Shown here: piece by piece, positions 41,869-50,233 of the stretch
How positions within the stretch are numbered: the first letter of the stretch is position 1
Layout: every line of letters begins with the position of its first letter
NCBI GenBank assembly: GCA_038748065.1
Contig: JBCDJG010000033.1
Coordinates: 1-51,697 of the forward strand
Direction: 5' to 3'
Source of the DNA: JBCDJG01 sp038748065
GTDB lineage: Bacteria > Pseudomonadota > Gammaproteobacteria > Pseudomonadales > Halieaceae
DNA length: 51,697 bases
The notes under the pieces: generated by a model
Database searches by the model: none
Seen by the model: the letters and a program-made list of their open reading frames with translations, nothing else
Told to the model about the DNA's origin: nothing
Translations under genes and position numbers: made by a program

Positions 41869-43266
41869 TCAGGCCCGGCGCTTTTCTCGTTCAAAACGCA
41901 GCCCCAGACACTGCCAACAACCCAGGGTCACCGCCTGGAAGCCGTCGGCGGCTGACTCGCTGAATTCGACAGTCACGGTCTCGGGAGCCGGGTAGTCCAA
42001 GGCTCGACTGATATGGAAGCTCGCCCGGTCGGGGCCAAGCACGCGCAAAGGATAGGTCTGGCCCGCCGGGCCGGCAAAGGGCCCGTCAAACACGATCTCG
42101 GCACCTTGGCCTTGCGCTCTGATGTGCACGCTTGTGGCGCTGCGTTCGCAGTGATAGGCACCGCTGATCGCCGAGACAAGCGTCATAGCCGGGCGGTTGC
42201 GATCGAACGCGGTGGATTCGGGCGACGCTAATGCCCGGCTCTTGGCGAGCGCTGCATCTGCCGGCCGCCCGCAGGCGGCGTCGATGATGGCGCGGGCGCT
42301 TGGCAGCGGGTCGGCCATGTGATTGAACAAAACCAGCACCGACAGGTCGCGACCCGGCAGGTGCGTACGGGCCATGCGCCAGCCGCGCAGGCCGCCGGTG
42401 TGAAACCACTCCTGCTCGTCTCTGCGGACGGTTTGGCGGATACCGAGCCGGGCGTCTGGGCTGCTGCCGTCCGCAAGCGGACATGGCTGCTGCAGCTCGC
42501 TCAGCAGCGCCGCAAAACGTGCATCGCCCCGGTGCCATTGGCCTTCCCAGATGACGAGATCTGCCGCCGTGGTCACCAGCCCGGCGTCGGCTGCCCAGCA
42601 CAGGCGCACCCTCGCTGGCATAGCCTCACCGCGTTCATCGGCCTCGTAACCGATCGATTGCGCCGACAGCGGGGCACCCGTATCTCCGGCAAGATAGGTG
42701 TGCTGCATGCCGAGCGGGGCGAAGATGAGGTCCTGATACAGACTCGCTAGCGGCTGCGCCCAGATGGCTTCCAGCACCCAGCCGAGCATGAGGTAGCCGG
42801 TGTTGCTGTAGCAGCTCTGAGTGCCCGGGCTGAACTGGGGTTCTGCCAGTAGCGGTAACAGGGATTCAACGGCCTCGCGGCCGAAGCTGTCTTCGGCGCC
42901 GGCGCCGAGCAGCATCGCCAGGCAGTAGACATCCCGCAGGCCAGCCTGGTGGGCACAGAGCTGACGAAGGGTGGTTGCCGGGTGCAGCACCGACAGGGAC
43001 GGCACATGGCGAGCGGGGTGATCATCGAGGCGGGCGCGGCCTGCCTGCACCGCCTGTATCAACAGGAGCGCGCTGAAATGCTTGGTGATGGAACACATCC
43101 GGAAGGGCGTCTGCGCGTCAAAGGGCAGGTTAAGCTCGCGATTACGCAGGCCGCTGAAGTGGCTGGCAAGTACCTCGCCACTTTTGATCAGCAGGGCGCC
43201 GACGCCCGCCTGTGGGTCGTCCGATACAGCGCTTGTTGCCGCGGCCAATACCTTGGAATTTGCCAA
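41869..43266 (-). CDS. DAP-like serine hydrolase (S12, D-aminopeptidase type)
   Basis: Catalytic motifs are SITK (Ser59-Lys62), YSN (Tyr153-Asn155) and HTG (His289). From memory, the Ochrobactrum D-aminopeptidase DAP uses Ser62, Lys65, Tyr153 and His287, so spacing is very similar. After about residue 350 a separate C-terminal beta-rich domain (ISGAYHCERS, VTVEFSESA) follows, as in DAP, where such domains gate the active site. No signal peptide is seen. TTG 43266 is the start, supported by GGGAGG at the right distance. It is divergent from the BAAT-type gene with a TTGTATACGA site between them. Confidence 0.85.
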   Translation of the reverse strand: MANSKVLAAATSAVSDDPQAGVGALLIKSGEVLASHFSGLRNRELNLPFDAQTPFRMCSITKHFSALLLIQAVQAGRARLDDHPARHVPSLSVLHPATTLRQLCAHQAGLRDVYCLAMLLGAGAEDSFGREAVESLLPLLAEPQFSPGTQSCYSNTGYLMLGWVLEAIWAQPLASLYQDLIFAPLGMQHTYLAGDTGAPLSAQSIGYEADERGEAMPARVRLCWAADAGLVTTAADLVIWEGQWHRGDARFAALLSELQQPCPLADGSSPDARLGIRQTVRRDEQEWFHTGGLRGWRMARTHLPGRDLSVLVLFNHMADPLPSARAIIDAACGRPADAALAKSRALASPESTAFDRNRPAMTLVSAISGAYHCERSATSVHIRAQGQGAEIVFDGPFAGPAGQTYPLRVLGPDRASFHISRALDYPAPETVTVEFSESAADGFQAVTLGCWQCLGLRFEREKRRA

Positions 43267-43305
43267 GCCTGCCTCCCGCGCTCACCCGGCTCATGCGTGG
43301 ACTGA

Positions 43306-43322
43306 TTGTATACGACGCGTAT
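43306..43322. promoter_or_regulatory. TTGTATACGA operator-like site between divergent genes
   Basis: TTGTATACGA (43306-43315) is one base from the palindrome TTGTATACAA. It overlaps a second inverted repeat ATACG-ACG-CGTAT (43310-43322). The site lies 40 bases before the DAP-like start on the minus strand and 39 bases before the preferred start of the thioesterase on the plus strand. It is the third copy of this motif in the window. Confidence 0.5.
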
Positions 43323-43353
43323 GATGCCAAAGCACTGTCGCAGGGAAATGATG

Positions 43354-44703
43354 ATGGAACTGTATTCGCGCGCACAGCGCGTGAGCGCCCCGCTGGTGCT
43401 GCCGCAGCCTGAGCCTCTGATCTTGCAATTGGAGGGCCTTGCGCCGGGTGAAACCGTCGGCCTGCGGTCTACCCTGCAAGACGACGCGGGGGTGGCGTGG
43501 CAGGCCATGGCCACCTGGCGGGCTGACGCCACAGGCAGCGTGCGCTGTGACCAGGAGCCCCTTGCCAGCTCCTCCTTTGAAGGGGCTGATGCCGAGGGCT
43601 TGTTCTGGAGCGTCAGCCCGAACGCCCAAGCCATTGATACCCGCGCTGAACACCTGGCTACCGGTGTTCCGCTGGTGCCGGCACTTGATCCCCTCGCACC
43701 CCTTGAATATGCGCTGGAAGCGCGCGCGGAGCACGGTGGGGAAGCGCGCTGGTCTATTGTGCGCCAGCGCGTGGCAGACGGTGTTCGCCGGCAGGCGGTG
43801 ACAACAGGCCGCCTGCGCGGTGAGCTTTTTGAGCCCGCAGAGGCTGCCGGGGGCGCTGTCCTGGTGCTTGGCGGCTCCGAAGGCGGCGCGCCAGCGGCGC
43901 GAGCGGCGGCCCTGGCGAGTCGGGGATTGGCGGCGCTGGCCCTTGGGTACTTTGACTATGACGACCGGCCGAGCCGGGCGATCGACCTGCCACTGGAGTA
44001 CTTCGATGAGGCGTTGGACTGGCTGCGCCAGCGCTTCCCCCGACGCGGCATCGCCATCTGGGGGGGCTCGCGTGGTTCGGAGGCGGCGCTGTTGAGCGCT
44101 GCCCACCAGGGAGACAAGGTGCAGGCGCTACTCTTGCTGGTGCCGAGCCATATCGTCAACAGTGGCTTCGACATGCTCAGTGGTGAAGACTTCAGCCTTT
44201 GCCGGGAGGCGATGTGGAGTCGCGGCGGGCGGCCGCTGGCGGGCGCCTACCTGGAACAACCCGGTGATGCCGTGCAGGCGTCGCGCCGGGCCGGGATGCG
44301 CGCGGCACCTGGCTATCGCTTTGCGCCGGAGTATCTGAAGGCCTGGCAGCGCCTCGGGCAGCACAGCCGCTTTGATCTGCCCATTGGCGAGGTGCTCGCG
44401 CCGGTCCTGGCGATCAGCGCCGGTGACGATGGACTGTGGCCGTCACGCTATGCAGCGGAGGCTTTGGTGCAGCGTGGTGTAGCCCTTGGCGTGGACGCGC
44501 GGCATGCGGTACTTGAGGGTGCGGGCCATGCCGTTGGGATGCCCAACGAGCCACGGCCCTGCTCGCACCTGACGCTGTGGAGCGGTGGTTACTCGGGCGT
44601 CGAAGCGGGCCTGATTAACCTCGGCGGCTCACCGGCCGTCAATGCGGCGGCGGCCAGGCAGTGCTGGCAGGTCGCACTGGATTTTCTTGCGGAAACACTC
44701 TAG
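43354..44703 (+). CDS. Acyl-CoA thioesterase/BAAT-type hydrolase
   Basis: The N-terminal half follows the thioesterase/BAAT N-domain (PLVLPQPEPL, LRSTLQDDAG, ATWRADATG). The C-terminal half is an alpha/beta-hydrolase with Ser239 in GGSRGSE, Asp358 in SAGDDGLW and His392 in GAGHAVG. Family members either hydrolyse acyl-CoA or transfer the acyl group to an amino acid; a cysteine nucleophile marks most transferases and serine most thioesterases, so hydrolysis is more likely here. ATG 43354 has AGGGA seven bases upstream; the frame is open to TTG 43306 inside the operator. It is followed directly by the DUF1643 gene. Confidence 0.88.
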   Translation: MELYSRAQRVSAPLVLPQPEPLILQLEGLAPGETVGLRSTLQDDAGVAWQAMATWRADATGSVRCDQEPLASSSFEGADAEGLFWSVSPNAQAIDTRAEHLATGVPLVPALDPLAPLEYALEARAEHGGEARWSIVRQRVADGVRRQAVTTGRLRGELFEPAEAAGGAVLVLGGSEGGAPAARAAALASRGLAALALGYFDYDDRPSRAIDLPLEYFDEALDWLRQRFPRRGIAIWGGSRGSEAALLSAAHQGDKVQALLLLVPSHIVNSGFDMLSGEDFSLCREAMWSRGGRPLAGAYLEQPGDAVQASRRAGMRAAPGYRFAPEYLKAWQRLGQHSRFDLPIGEVLAPVLAISAGDDGLWPSRYAAEALVQRGVALGVDARHAVLEGAGHAVGMPNEPRPCSHLTLWSGGYSGVEAGLINLGGSPAVNAAAARQCWQVALDFLAETL

Positions 44704-45141
44704 ATGGCCCTGAAAAACACCGCCCGCCTGTCCCGCTGCCGACGCTACCGCTACGCCCTGTGGCGCACCTGGGATGCGGATCTGCCACGGGTGCTCTTTA
44801 TTGGCCTGAACCCCTCCACCGCTGACGAAAAGACCGACGACCCCACGCTGCGGCGCTGTATGGATTTCGCCCGGCGTTGGGGCTATGGCGGCGTCTGTAC
44901 AGCTAACCTGTTCGCCTTTCGCGCGACGGAGCCCGCAGACATGCTGCGGGCGGCTGACCCCCTTGGGCCGCGCAACGATGAGTGGCTGCGCCGCCTGTCT
45001 GCAGAGTCAGAGCTCCGGGTGGCGGCCTGGGGCAATCATGGCGGCTATCAGGGCCGCTCAGGCCAGGTCGCGGCCATGTTGCCGCCGCTTTACTGCCTCG
45101 CCACCAACCGCTCTGGCGAACCGGCACATCCCCTCTATTAG
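44704..45141 (+). CDS. DUF1643-family protein
   Basis: The 145-residue protein has the DUF1643 pattern: RYALWRTWD, LFIGLNPSTADEKTDDPT, CMDFARRWGYGG, NLFAFRATEPADM and a final GEPAHPLY. The family has no assigned reaction; its motifs resemble uracil-DNA-glycosylase-type folds. The ATG directly follows the thioesterase stop, so the two are co-translated. Confidence 0.88.
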   Translation: MALKNTARLSRCRRYRYALWRTWDADLPRVLFIGLNPSTADEKTDDPTLRRCMDFARRWGYGGVCTANLFAFRATEPADMLRAADPLGPRNDEWLRRLSAESELRVAAWGNHGGYQGRSGQVAAMLPPLYCLATNRSGEPAHPLY

Positions 45142-45311
45142 CCGGCGAGCCGTCAGCCACGCCCGTGGTTGCCCGCCTGAATGCTGGGGTGGCCGCGGCC
45201 TTATTCAACTTTTCTGAGTTTTTTAGGCGACGGGCATGGGGATCGACTGTAGAATCGGCGCTGACGTGAAAAGATGGGCGGGCAAGAATCCGCCTTCAGC
45301 AGGGGACGAAT

Positions 45312-46550
45312 TTGCATAACGCCACTGTGTTTGGCCGGCGCGGCGTGCCGGTGACAAACCTGAGAAAGCCTACCAGACTGACAAAGCTGGCGCTGATCCT
45401 GTCGCTGGCGCTACTCGGCGGCTGTTTTTTGCGCGTGTCTGGGCCGGGGGACGGCTCAGTGACCAGCGAACTGGGTGCCGATTGCAATATTGGCTGTACT
45501 TACCGGCTGGAGCCTGGACTGTCTTTCAAGCGCGCGTTTATCGCAGCTCCTGATGGCGGCGCTGAGTTTATTCGCTGGGCGGATGATGCGGGTGAGGCTT
45601 TCTCGGGCTGCCCCAACCCGACGAACAAGACCTGTACTATCGAGGTCCAGGCGCTGGACCCTGCTTTCGAGGAATCGGGGGTACAGATCGATGCAATATT
45701 CGACCAGATCGACGGCTTTAACGTAACGCGCTTCGATTACGATCATGACCTTGGCTACAGTGGGTCCTACCGGCAGATCAGCGCTACGGAGTGGCTCGAT
45801 TCGGACAGCCAGGGCGGCTCCAGACGCTATACTATGGTGCGTCGGGAGCTTGGCGGAGTGACCCTTTCAACGGGGTCTGGTGCGGGCGGCGGAGAACTGT
45901 TTTTGCCCATGTTCCTCGGCGCTGATGCATCGAATGCCGCGGTACGGCTCGGCAGCCGCACGATCACCAAAACCGCAATTCGGGCTAACCCTTGGCTTGC
46001 TGAGCGCATCACCTTTGGCGATTCTCTTGGCCTGTTGCGCGGCGACTATCGTGTGCTGGATGAAAACTCCTGGGAGCGCCGCGACCGGCGCGACGGCGGT
46101 GACCCTCTGCTGCTGCGGGTATCGGACATCAGCAATGATGAACTGGTGTTGGTGTCCATAGATGGCCTTCGTGTCATCATCAACTTCGAAGAGGGCACGA
46201 TCAGCGAATCTCGCGATGACAACTATCCGCGTGAAGTAGCCTACATTCATAATGTCGAGGTGCCCATCGATGGTTGGGGCGCCACGCGCATCCTGCTCGC
46301 TGACCCGGATACGGGGCAATATGTCGGCTATTTCGAACGCTTTACCCTGTCCATCTGGAACCAGTACAGCACCGACGATGTACTGGTCGGTGAGTTCCGC
46401 GAGTTTGAGCGCAACGGGCGCTACATTGAGCTGGTCCAGGCAAGCACCGGGCAGATCCTGATGATGGATCTGACTGAAGGTTCAATCAGCCGACGCTACT
46501 CCAACAGCCCCGCGATTCTCTCAGCCTGGACCATTCTCGAACTGCAGTAG
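45312..46550 (+). CDS. Putative lipoprotein, unrecognised family
   Basis: The 412-residue protein has a basic leader (LRKPTRLTK), a hydrophobic core and a lipobox LLGGC, so Cys38 should be lipidated and the protein attached to a membrane. The body is beta-rich, with pairs of cysteines in CNIGC and CPNPTNKTC. The TTG start is preceded by AGGGGA at a good distance; GTG 45351 would give a shorter signal peptide. I do not recognise the domain. It ends ten bases from the convergent imuB gene. Confidence 0.75.
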   Translation: MHNATVFGRRGVPVTNLRKPTRLTKLALILSLALLGGCFLRVSGPGDGSVTSELGADCNIGCTYRLEPGLSFKRAFIAAPDGGAEFIRWADDAGEAFSGCPNPTNKTCTIEVQALDPAFEESGVQIDAIFDQIDGFNVTRFDYDHDLGYSGSYRQISATEWLDSDSQGGSRRYTMVRRELGGVTLSTGSGAGGGELFLPMFLGADASNAAVRLGSRTITKTAIRANPWLAERITFGDSLGLLRGDYRVLDENSWERRDRRDGGDPLLLRVSDISNDELVLVSIDGLRVIINFEEGTISESRDDNYPREVAYIHNVEVPIDGWGATRILLADPDTGQYVGYFERFTLSIWNQYSTDDVLVGEFREFERNGRYIELVQASTGQILMMDLTEGSISRRYSNSPAILSAWTILELQ

Positions 46551-46559
46551 CATACACCT

Positions 46560-47984
46560 TTAGGCAAAAATTCCGTGGATAAACCAGCCACGGGATAGCC
46601 TGTCACGGAACACCCAGTAGTCATCTCCGCTGGCGCTGCGCGCCACGTAGTAATCGCGGCTGACCGGTTCCTGCCACCAGTTATCTTCGATTCTCTCCGG
46701 GCCATGCACCAGTTCCAGTGCGCCCTGCCAGTACAGACGACTGCCGTGCTGTTTCAGCGGCTGGGGTGTGGGCATCAGCCAGAAGGGGCGCAGGGCGCAG
46801 GGGGCGACATCGGCCGCTGCTTCTGGCGCCGCTTCGCTGTTCAGGCACAGGGCCAGTTCGGGCAGGTGTTCGTCGCGGCAGCCCACTCGTTCCACGGCCT
46901 TCAGGCCCAGACGGTTGCGCAGGCGGTCCAGTAGCTGACCAAGGGGTTCGCGCTGATGGCGCGGCGCAAACAGGTCGACGCTGTCGAGCTGCCCCGCTTG
47001 CAGCTGCGTGCAGTCCAGGGCCAGGCCTTCCACCGCGCCTTCAAGTTCAAGCTGCTCAAAGCGGATGCGGGTAAGCTGATACCAGTCCTGCCAGCGGCTG
47101 TGGCAGCTACTGCTGCGCACGATCACCTCGCGTATCTGGCCATCCAGGCCAACGAGCTGCCAGCGTATCTCGCTACACTGAAGCTGGGTGTTACGCAGGA
47201 AGCGGCACAGTCCCTGCAGCAGTAGCTCCACCGCCGGCAATAACTCGTCATTGACCTTTACCTCGTACCCGAACCAGTACTCGTCGCTGAAGCTGGCCGG
47301 GGGCTGATAGTCCGGCCGCAGGTCATCGCGCTGCCCCAGTACCTGTTGCAGAAAGTGCACGAAGCCTTTGCCGCAGCGGCGTCCGAGGGCTGCCTGTGGC
47401 AGATTCAGGATATCGCCGAGGCGATGCAGCCCGGCACGGCGCAGGGAATCGACCGTGGTGCCGAAATCTGCGCGCAGTAGTGACAGAGGGAGGGGGGCGA
47501 GGCGCTCAGCCAGATCTTGCTCGTGCGTTAAGCCCGCCTCGCCGTGGCTTAATAGCCAGGCGGCGGCCGGCGTGGCGGCCAGCCCGCAGTGGGCGTGATA
47601 GCCACGACTGGCCAGGCCATTGCGCACGGCCAGGAGCAGCCGGTCGAGGCCGCGGAAGAGCCCCAGGCAGCCGCCGATTTCAAGCTGCAGGCAGTCATCG
47701 CGCCAGCTGTGCAGGGTCGGTGTAATGCCATAGGCCCAGCAGCACAGCTGTTGCAGGCTGCGCTGTTCGGCGGCCGTGTCTCTTTCCAGGACCTTCAGTG
47801 GGCCGTCGCCGACCAGTGCCCGCACCGTGGCACTGCCCATGTCCGGCCTCACGCCCAGTGCAGCCGCGCTATCATTGGTGCAGACCACGCGCTGCCGTTC
47901 CAGCACAACCACAGGCTGCTCCTCGCCACGCGACAGGCATTCCAGGGGTAGCTGCTCCAGACGCAGGCAGAGCCACAGGCTCAC
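46560..47984 (-). CDS. imuB: ImuB-like Y-family polymerase homologue
   Basis: The 474-residue protein begins LWLCLRLEQLPLE, has the thumb-like LHRLGDILNLPQAALGRRCG segment and a long C-terminal region ending in DYYVARSASGDDYWVFRD and a WFIHGIFA tail, as in ImuB. The palm acidic residues of active Y-family polymerases are not conserved (LQLEIGGCLGLF), so it should act as an adaptor in SOS mutagenesis, linking DnaE2 to the sliding clamp. It starts GTG after AAGGGGG and is 58 bases downstream of a perfect LexA box. The usual partners imuA and dnaE2 are not adjacent. Confidence 0.88.
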   Translation of the reverse strand: MSLWLCLRLEQLPLECLSRGEEQPVVVLERQRVVCTNDSAAALGVRPDMGSATVRALVGDGPLKVLERDTAAEQRSLQQLCCWAYGITPTLHSWRDDCLQLEIGGCLGLFRGLDRLLLAVRNGLASRGYHAHCGLAATPAAAWLLSHGEAGLTHEQDLAERLAPLPLSLLRADFGTTVDSLRRAGLHRLGDILNLPQAALGRRCGKGFVHFLQQVLGQRDDLRPDYQPPASFSDEYWFGYEVKVNDELLPAVELLLQGLCRFLRNTQLQCSEIRWQLVGLDGQIREVIVRSSSCHSRWQDWYQLTRIRFEQLELEGAVEGLALDCTQLQAGQLDSVDLFAPRHQREPLGQLLDRLRNRLGLKAVERVGCRDEHLPELALCLNSEAAPEAAADVAPCALRPFWLMPTPQPLKQHGSRLYWQGALELVHGPERIEDNWWQEPVSRDYYVARSASGDDYWVFRDRLSRGWFIHGIFA

Positions 47985-48042
47985 CGCCGCCCCCCTTGAG
48001 GCGGCCAGCGCAGGTGAGAGACAATACGCCCAGTGTGACCAA

Positions 48043-48062
48043 TACTGTACATATATACAGTA
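48043..48062. promoter_or_regulatory. LexA (SOS) box upstream of imuB
   Basis: TACTGTACATATATACAGTA has the CTGT-N8-ACAG core with both arms perfect and the flanking TA/TA of the strongest Escherichia-type SOS boxes. It lies 58 bases before the imuB start and 83 bases before the divergent DUF885 gene, so it could control both. Confidence 0.93.
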
Positions 48063-48145
48063 TTGGCGAACAGAGGCCCCTTTGTCTAGAACGTGTGGCC
48101 AGCCGATGACACCGGCCCACCTGATTATTGCCGGGAGACCAGCAA

Positions 48146-50041
48146 GTGACCCAGTTTTTCCGCGCCAGCTTCATGCCCTTGGCTCTTGGGCTCTGCCTTG
48201 GCCTTGCGGCCTGCTCCCGGGAGACGCCGCCTGCGCCAGCTGCGCTGATTTCGCCGCCGTCACTCAGCGAGTCCGAGCGCTTTCGCAGCTTCCTTGACGA
48301 GAACTACGCTGTCGATATGGCGCGCTACCCCGCGACTGCCAGCTATCGCGGCATCAAGACCAATCACGACCAGTGGAACACGGTCACCGAAGCTTTCATG
48401 AATGAGAGCCGCGAGATCAGTGAGGCGCGCCTCGATCAGCTGACGGACTTTGATCGGAATGCCCTGACACCGGCCTTGCAGCTTTCCTACGACTTGTACG
48501 CACTGTCGCTGCAGCGCGGGCTGGCGGCCGACGATTTCCGCCACCAACACTTCATCATCCATCAGTTCCGTGGCCCCCACACGGCGGCGCCCAGCTACCT
48601 GATCAATATCCATCGAGTGGACAGCCTGGACGACGCCACCGCCTACATCGGCCGCCTGCACAATATTGGCAGCTGGTTTGACCAGGTCATCGAGCAGATG
48701 GCGATCCGGCAGGACAAGGGCCTGCTGCTGGCCGCCTGGCAGTACCCGCAGATGATTGATGCGGCGCGCAATGTCATTCGCGGCGTGCCCTATACAGAAT
48801 CCGGAGAGGACTCCACGCTGTGGGCCGATATCCAGGCCAAGCTGGCGTCGCTGGACCTGCCGCCGGAACAGGCCGAGGACTTACTGGCGGAGGCGCGGGC
48901 GGCGCTTGTGGAGGTGGTGAAGCCGGCCTATGAGCGCCTGATCGCTGCGCTGGAGACGCAGCTGGCGCTCGCCAGCGATGACGATGGCGTCTGGAAATTT
49001 CCGGACGGTGATGCTTTTTATGCACAGCGCCTGCGCTGGTATACCACCACCGAGCTGAGCGCCGACGAGATACACCGTATTGGCCTGGCCGAGGTCGAGC
49101 GCATCCACAATGAGATGCGAGAGATCATGGCGGAGGTCGGCTTTGGGGGTGACCTTGCGGCCTTTTTTGAGTACATGCGCTCAGCGCCGGAGTTCTACTA
49201 CCCCAATACTGATGAGGGCCGCGCTGAGTACCTGGCCCGCGCGAGTGAGCTGATCAACATCATGGGTGAACAGCTGGATGACTACTTCGGACTGAAGCCC
49301 CGGGCCGAGCTCACGGTAAAGCGGGTTGAGCCCTTCCGCGAACGCGCCGCCGGCAAGGCGTTCTATCAGGGGCCGCCGCCGGATGGTTCGCGCCCGGGCA
49401 TCTATTACGCCAACCTCTATAACATGGCTGAGATGCCCATCTACCAGATGGAGGCACTGGCCTATCACGAGGGTATTCCAGGCCATCACATGCAGCGGGC
49501 GATTTCGGTTGAGCTTGAGGACATACCCGACTTCCAGAAGTACGCCTCGTTCACCGCCTACACCGAGGGCTGGGGCCTCTATAGTGAGAAGCTGCCTCTG
49601 GAGATGGGCTTTTACCAGGACCCTTATTCGAACTTTGGCCGTTTAGCGATGGAGCTGTGGCGCGCCTGTCGCCTGGTGGTGGATACGGGCCTGCACAGTA
49701 AGCGCTGGCCGCGTCAGCGGGCGATCGATTACCTAGTTGCCAATACGCCTAACCCGGTGGGCGACTCAACCAGAGCCATCGAGCGCTACATCGCCATGCC
49801 GGGCCAGGCCACTGCCTATACCATTGGCATGTTGAAGATTCTCGAACTCAGGGCGCGCGCCGAGGGAGCGTTGGGGGCCGGCTTTGATATTCGCAGCTTT
49901 CACGACCTGGTGTTGGAGAATGGCCCGGTGCCGCTCTCGCTGCTCGAGCGCAAGGTGGATGAGATGATCGCAGAAGCGCTGACGGCTGATGCTCTGGGGC
50001 AGGCAGTGCTTAAACCCCGGCGCTCTCCAGCAGATAGGTGA
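48146..50041 (+). CDS. DUF885-family zinc-metallopeptidase-like lipoprotein
   Basis: The protein (632 residues from this start) has a signal with lipobox GLAAC, a large helical body, and the motif HEGIPGHH (441-448) in which His/Glu/His replace the HExxH zinc site. Glu in the AYTEGWGLYSE segment downstream is the likely third ligand. DUF885 proteins are predicted gluzincin-type peptidases acting outside the cytoplasm. GTG 48146 has GGGAG eight bases upstream and gives a compact signal; TTG 48128 is an alternative. The 3' end overlaps the convergent DUF2788 gene by 32 bases. Confidence 0.9.
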   Translation: MTQFFRASFMPLALGLCLGLAACSRETPPAPAALISPPSLSESERFRSFLDENYAVDMARYPATASYRGIKTNHDQWNTVTEAFMNESREISEARLDQLTDFDRNALTPALQLSYDLYALSLQRGLAADDFRHQHFIIHQFRGPHTAAPSYLINIHRVDSLDDATAYIGRLHNIGSWFDQVIEQMAIRQDKGLLLAAWQYPQMIDAARNVIRGVPYTESGEDSTLWADIQAKLASLDLPPEQAEDLLAEARAALVEVVKPAYERLIAALETQLALASDDDGVWKFPDGDAFYAQRLRWYTTTELSADEIHRIGLAEVERIHNEMREIMAEVGFGGDLAAFFEYMRSAPEFYYPNTDEGRAEYLARASELINIMGEQLDDYFGLKPRAELTVKRVEPFRERAAGKAFYQGPPPDGSRPGIYYANLYNMAEMPIYQMEALAYHEGIPGHHMQRAISVELEDIPDFQKYASFTAYTEGWGLYSEKLPLEMGFYQDPYSNFGRLAMELWRACRLVVDTGLHSKRWPRQRAIDYLVANTPNPVGDSTRAIERYIAMPGQATAYTIGMLKILELRARAEGALGAGFDIRSFHDLVLENGPVPLSLLERKVDEMIAEALTADALGQAVLKPRRSPADR

Positions 50042-50216
50042 TGATGAATTTCATCAGAAAGCCAAAGATTCCCATGGCCAGCCCGATATAGAGAATCATG
50101 GTGCCGAACTTGCCGGCATTGCTGCGCTTGGCCAGATCCCAGACGATGAACACCATGAACAGGATCAACGCGCCTACGCCGAGCGTGACGCCGTAGTCGC
50201 TTAACCACTCGTCCAC
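50010..50216 (-). CDS. DUF2788-family small membrane protein
   Basis: The 68-residue protein has two transmembrane helices joined by a basic loop (LILFMVFIVWDLAKRSNAGKFGTMILYIGLAMG is the continuous core, given here only by its ends LILFMVF and LYIGLAMG). The WDLAKRSNAGKFGT loop is the DUF2788 hallmark. Function unknown. It lies 17 bases after the Rieske oxygenase on the same strand and overlaps the DUF885 gene tail-to-tail. Confidence 0.85.
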   Translation of the reverse strand: MDEWLSDYGVTLGVGALILFMVFIVWDLAKRSNAGKFGTMILYIGLAMGIFGFLMKFIITYLLESAGV

Positions 50217-50233
50217 GTGATTCCCACGCGCGT

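Noticed and set aside
47872..48174. Minus-strand frame over the LexA box as a possible imuA remnant
   Set aside because: The translation has no RecA-like or ImuA motif and runs through the SOS box itself.
49043..49053. GGTATACCA palindrome (GntR-like core)
   Set aside because: Inside the DUF885 coding region, away from any promoter.
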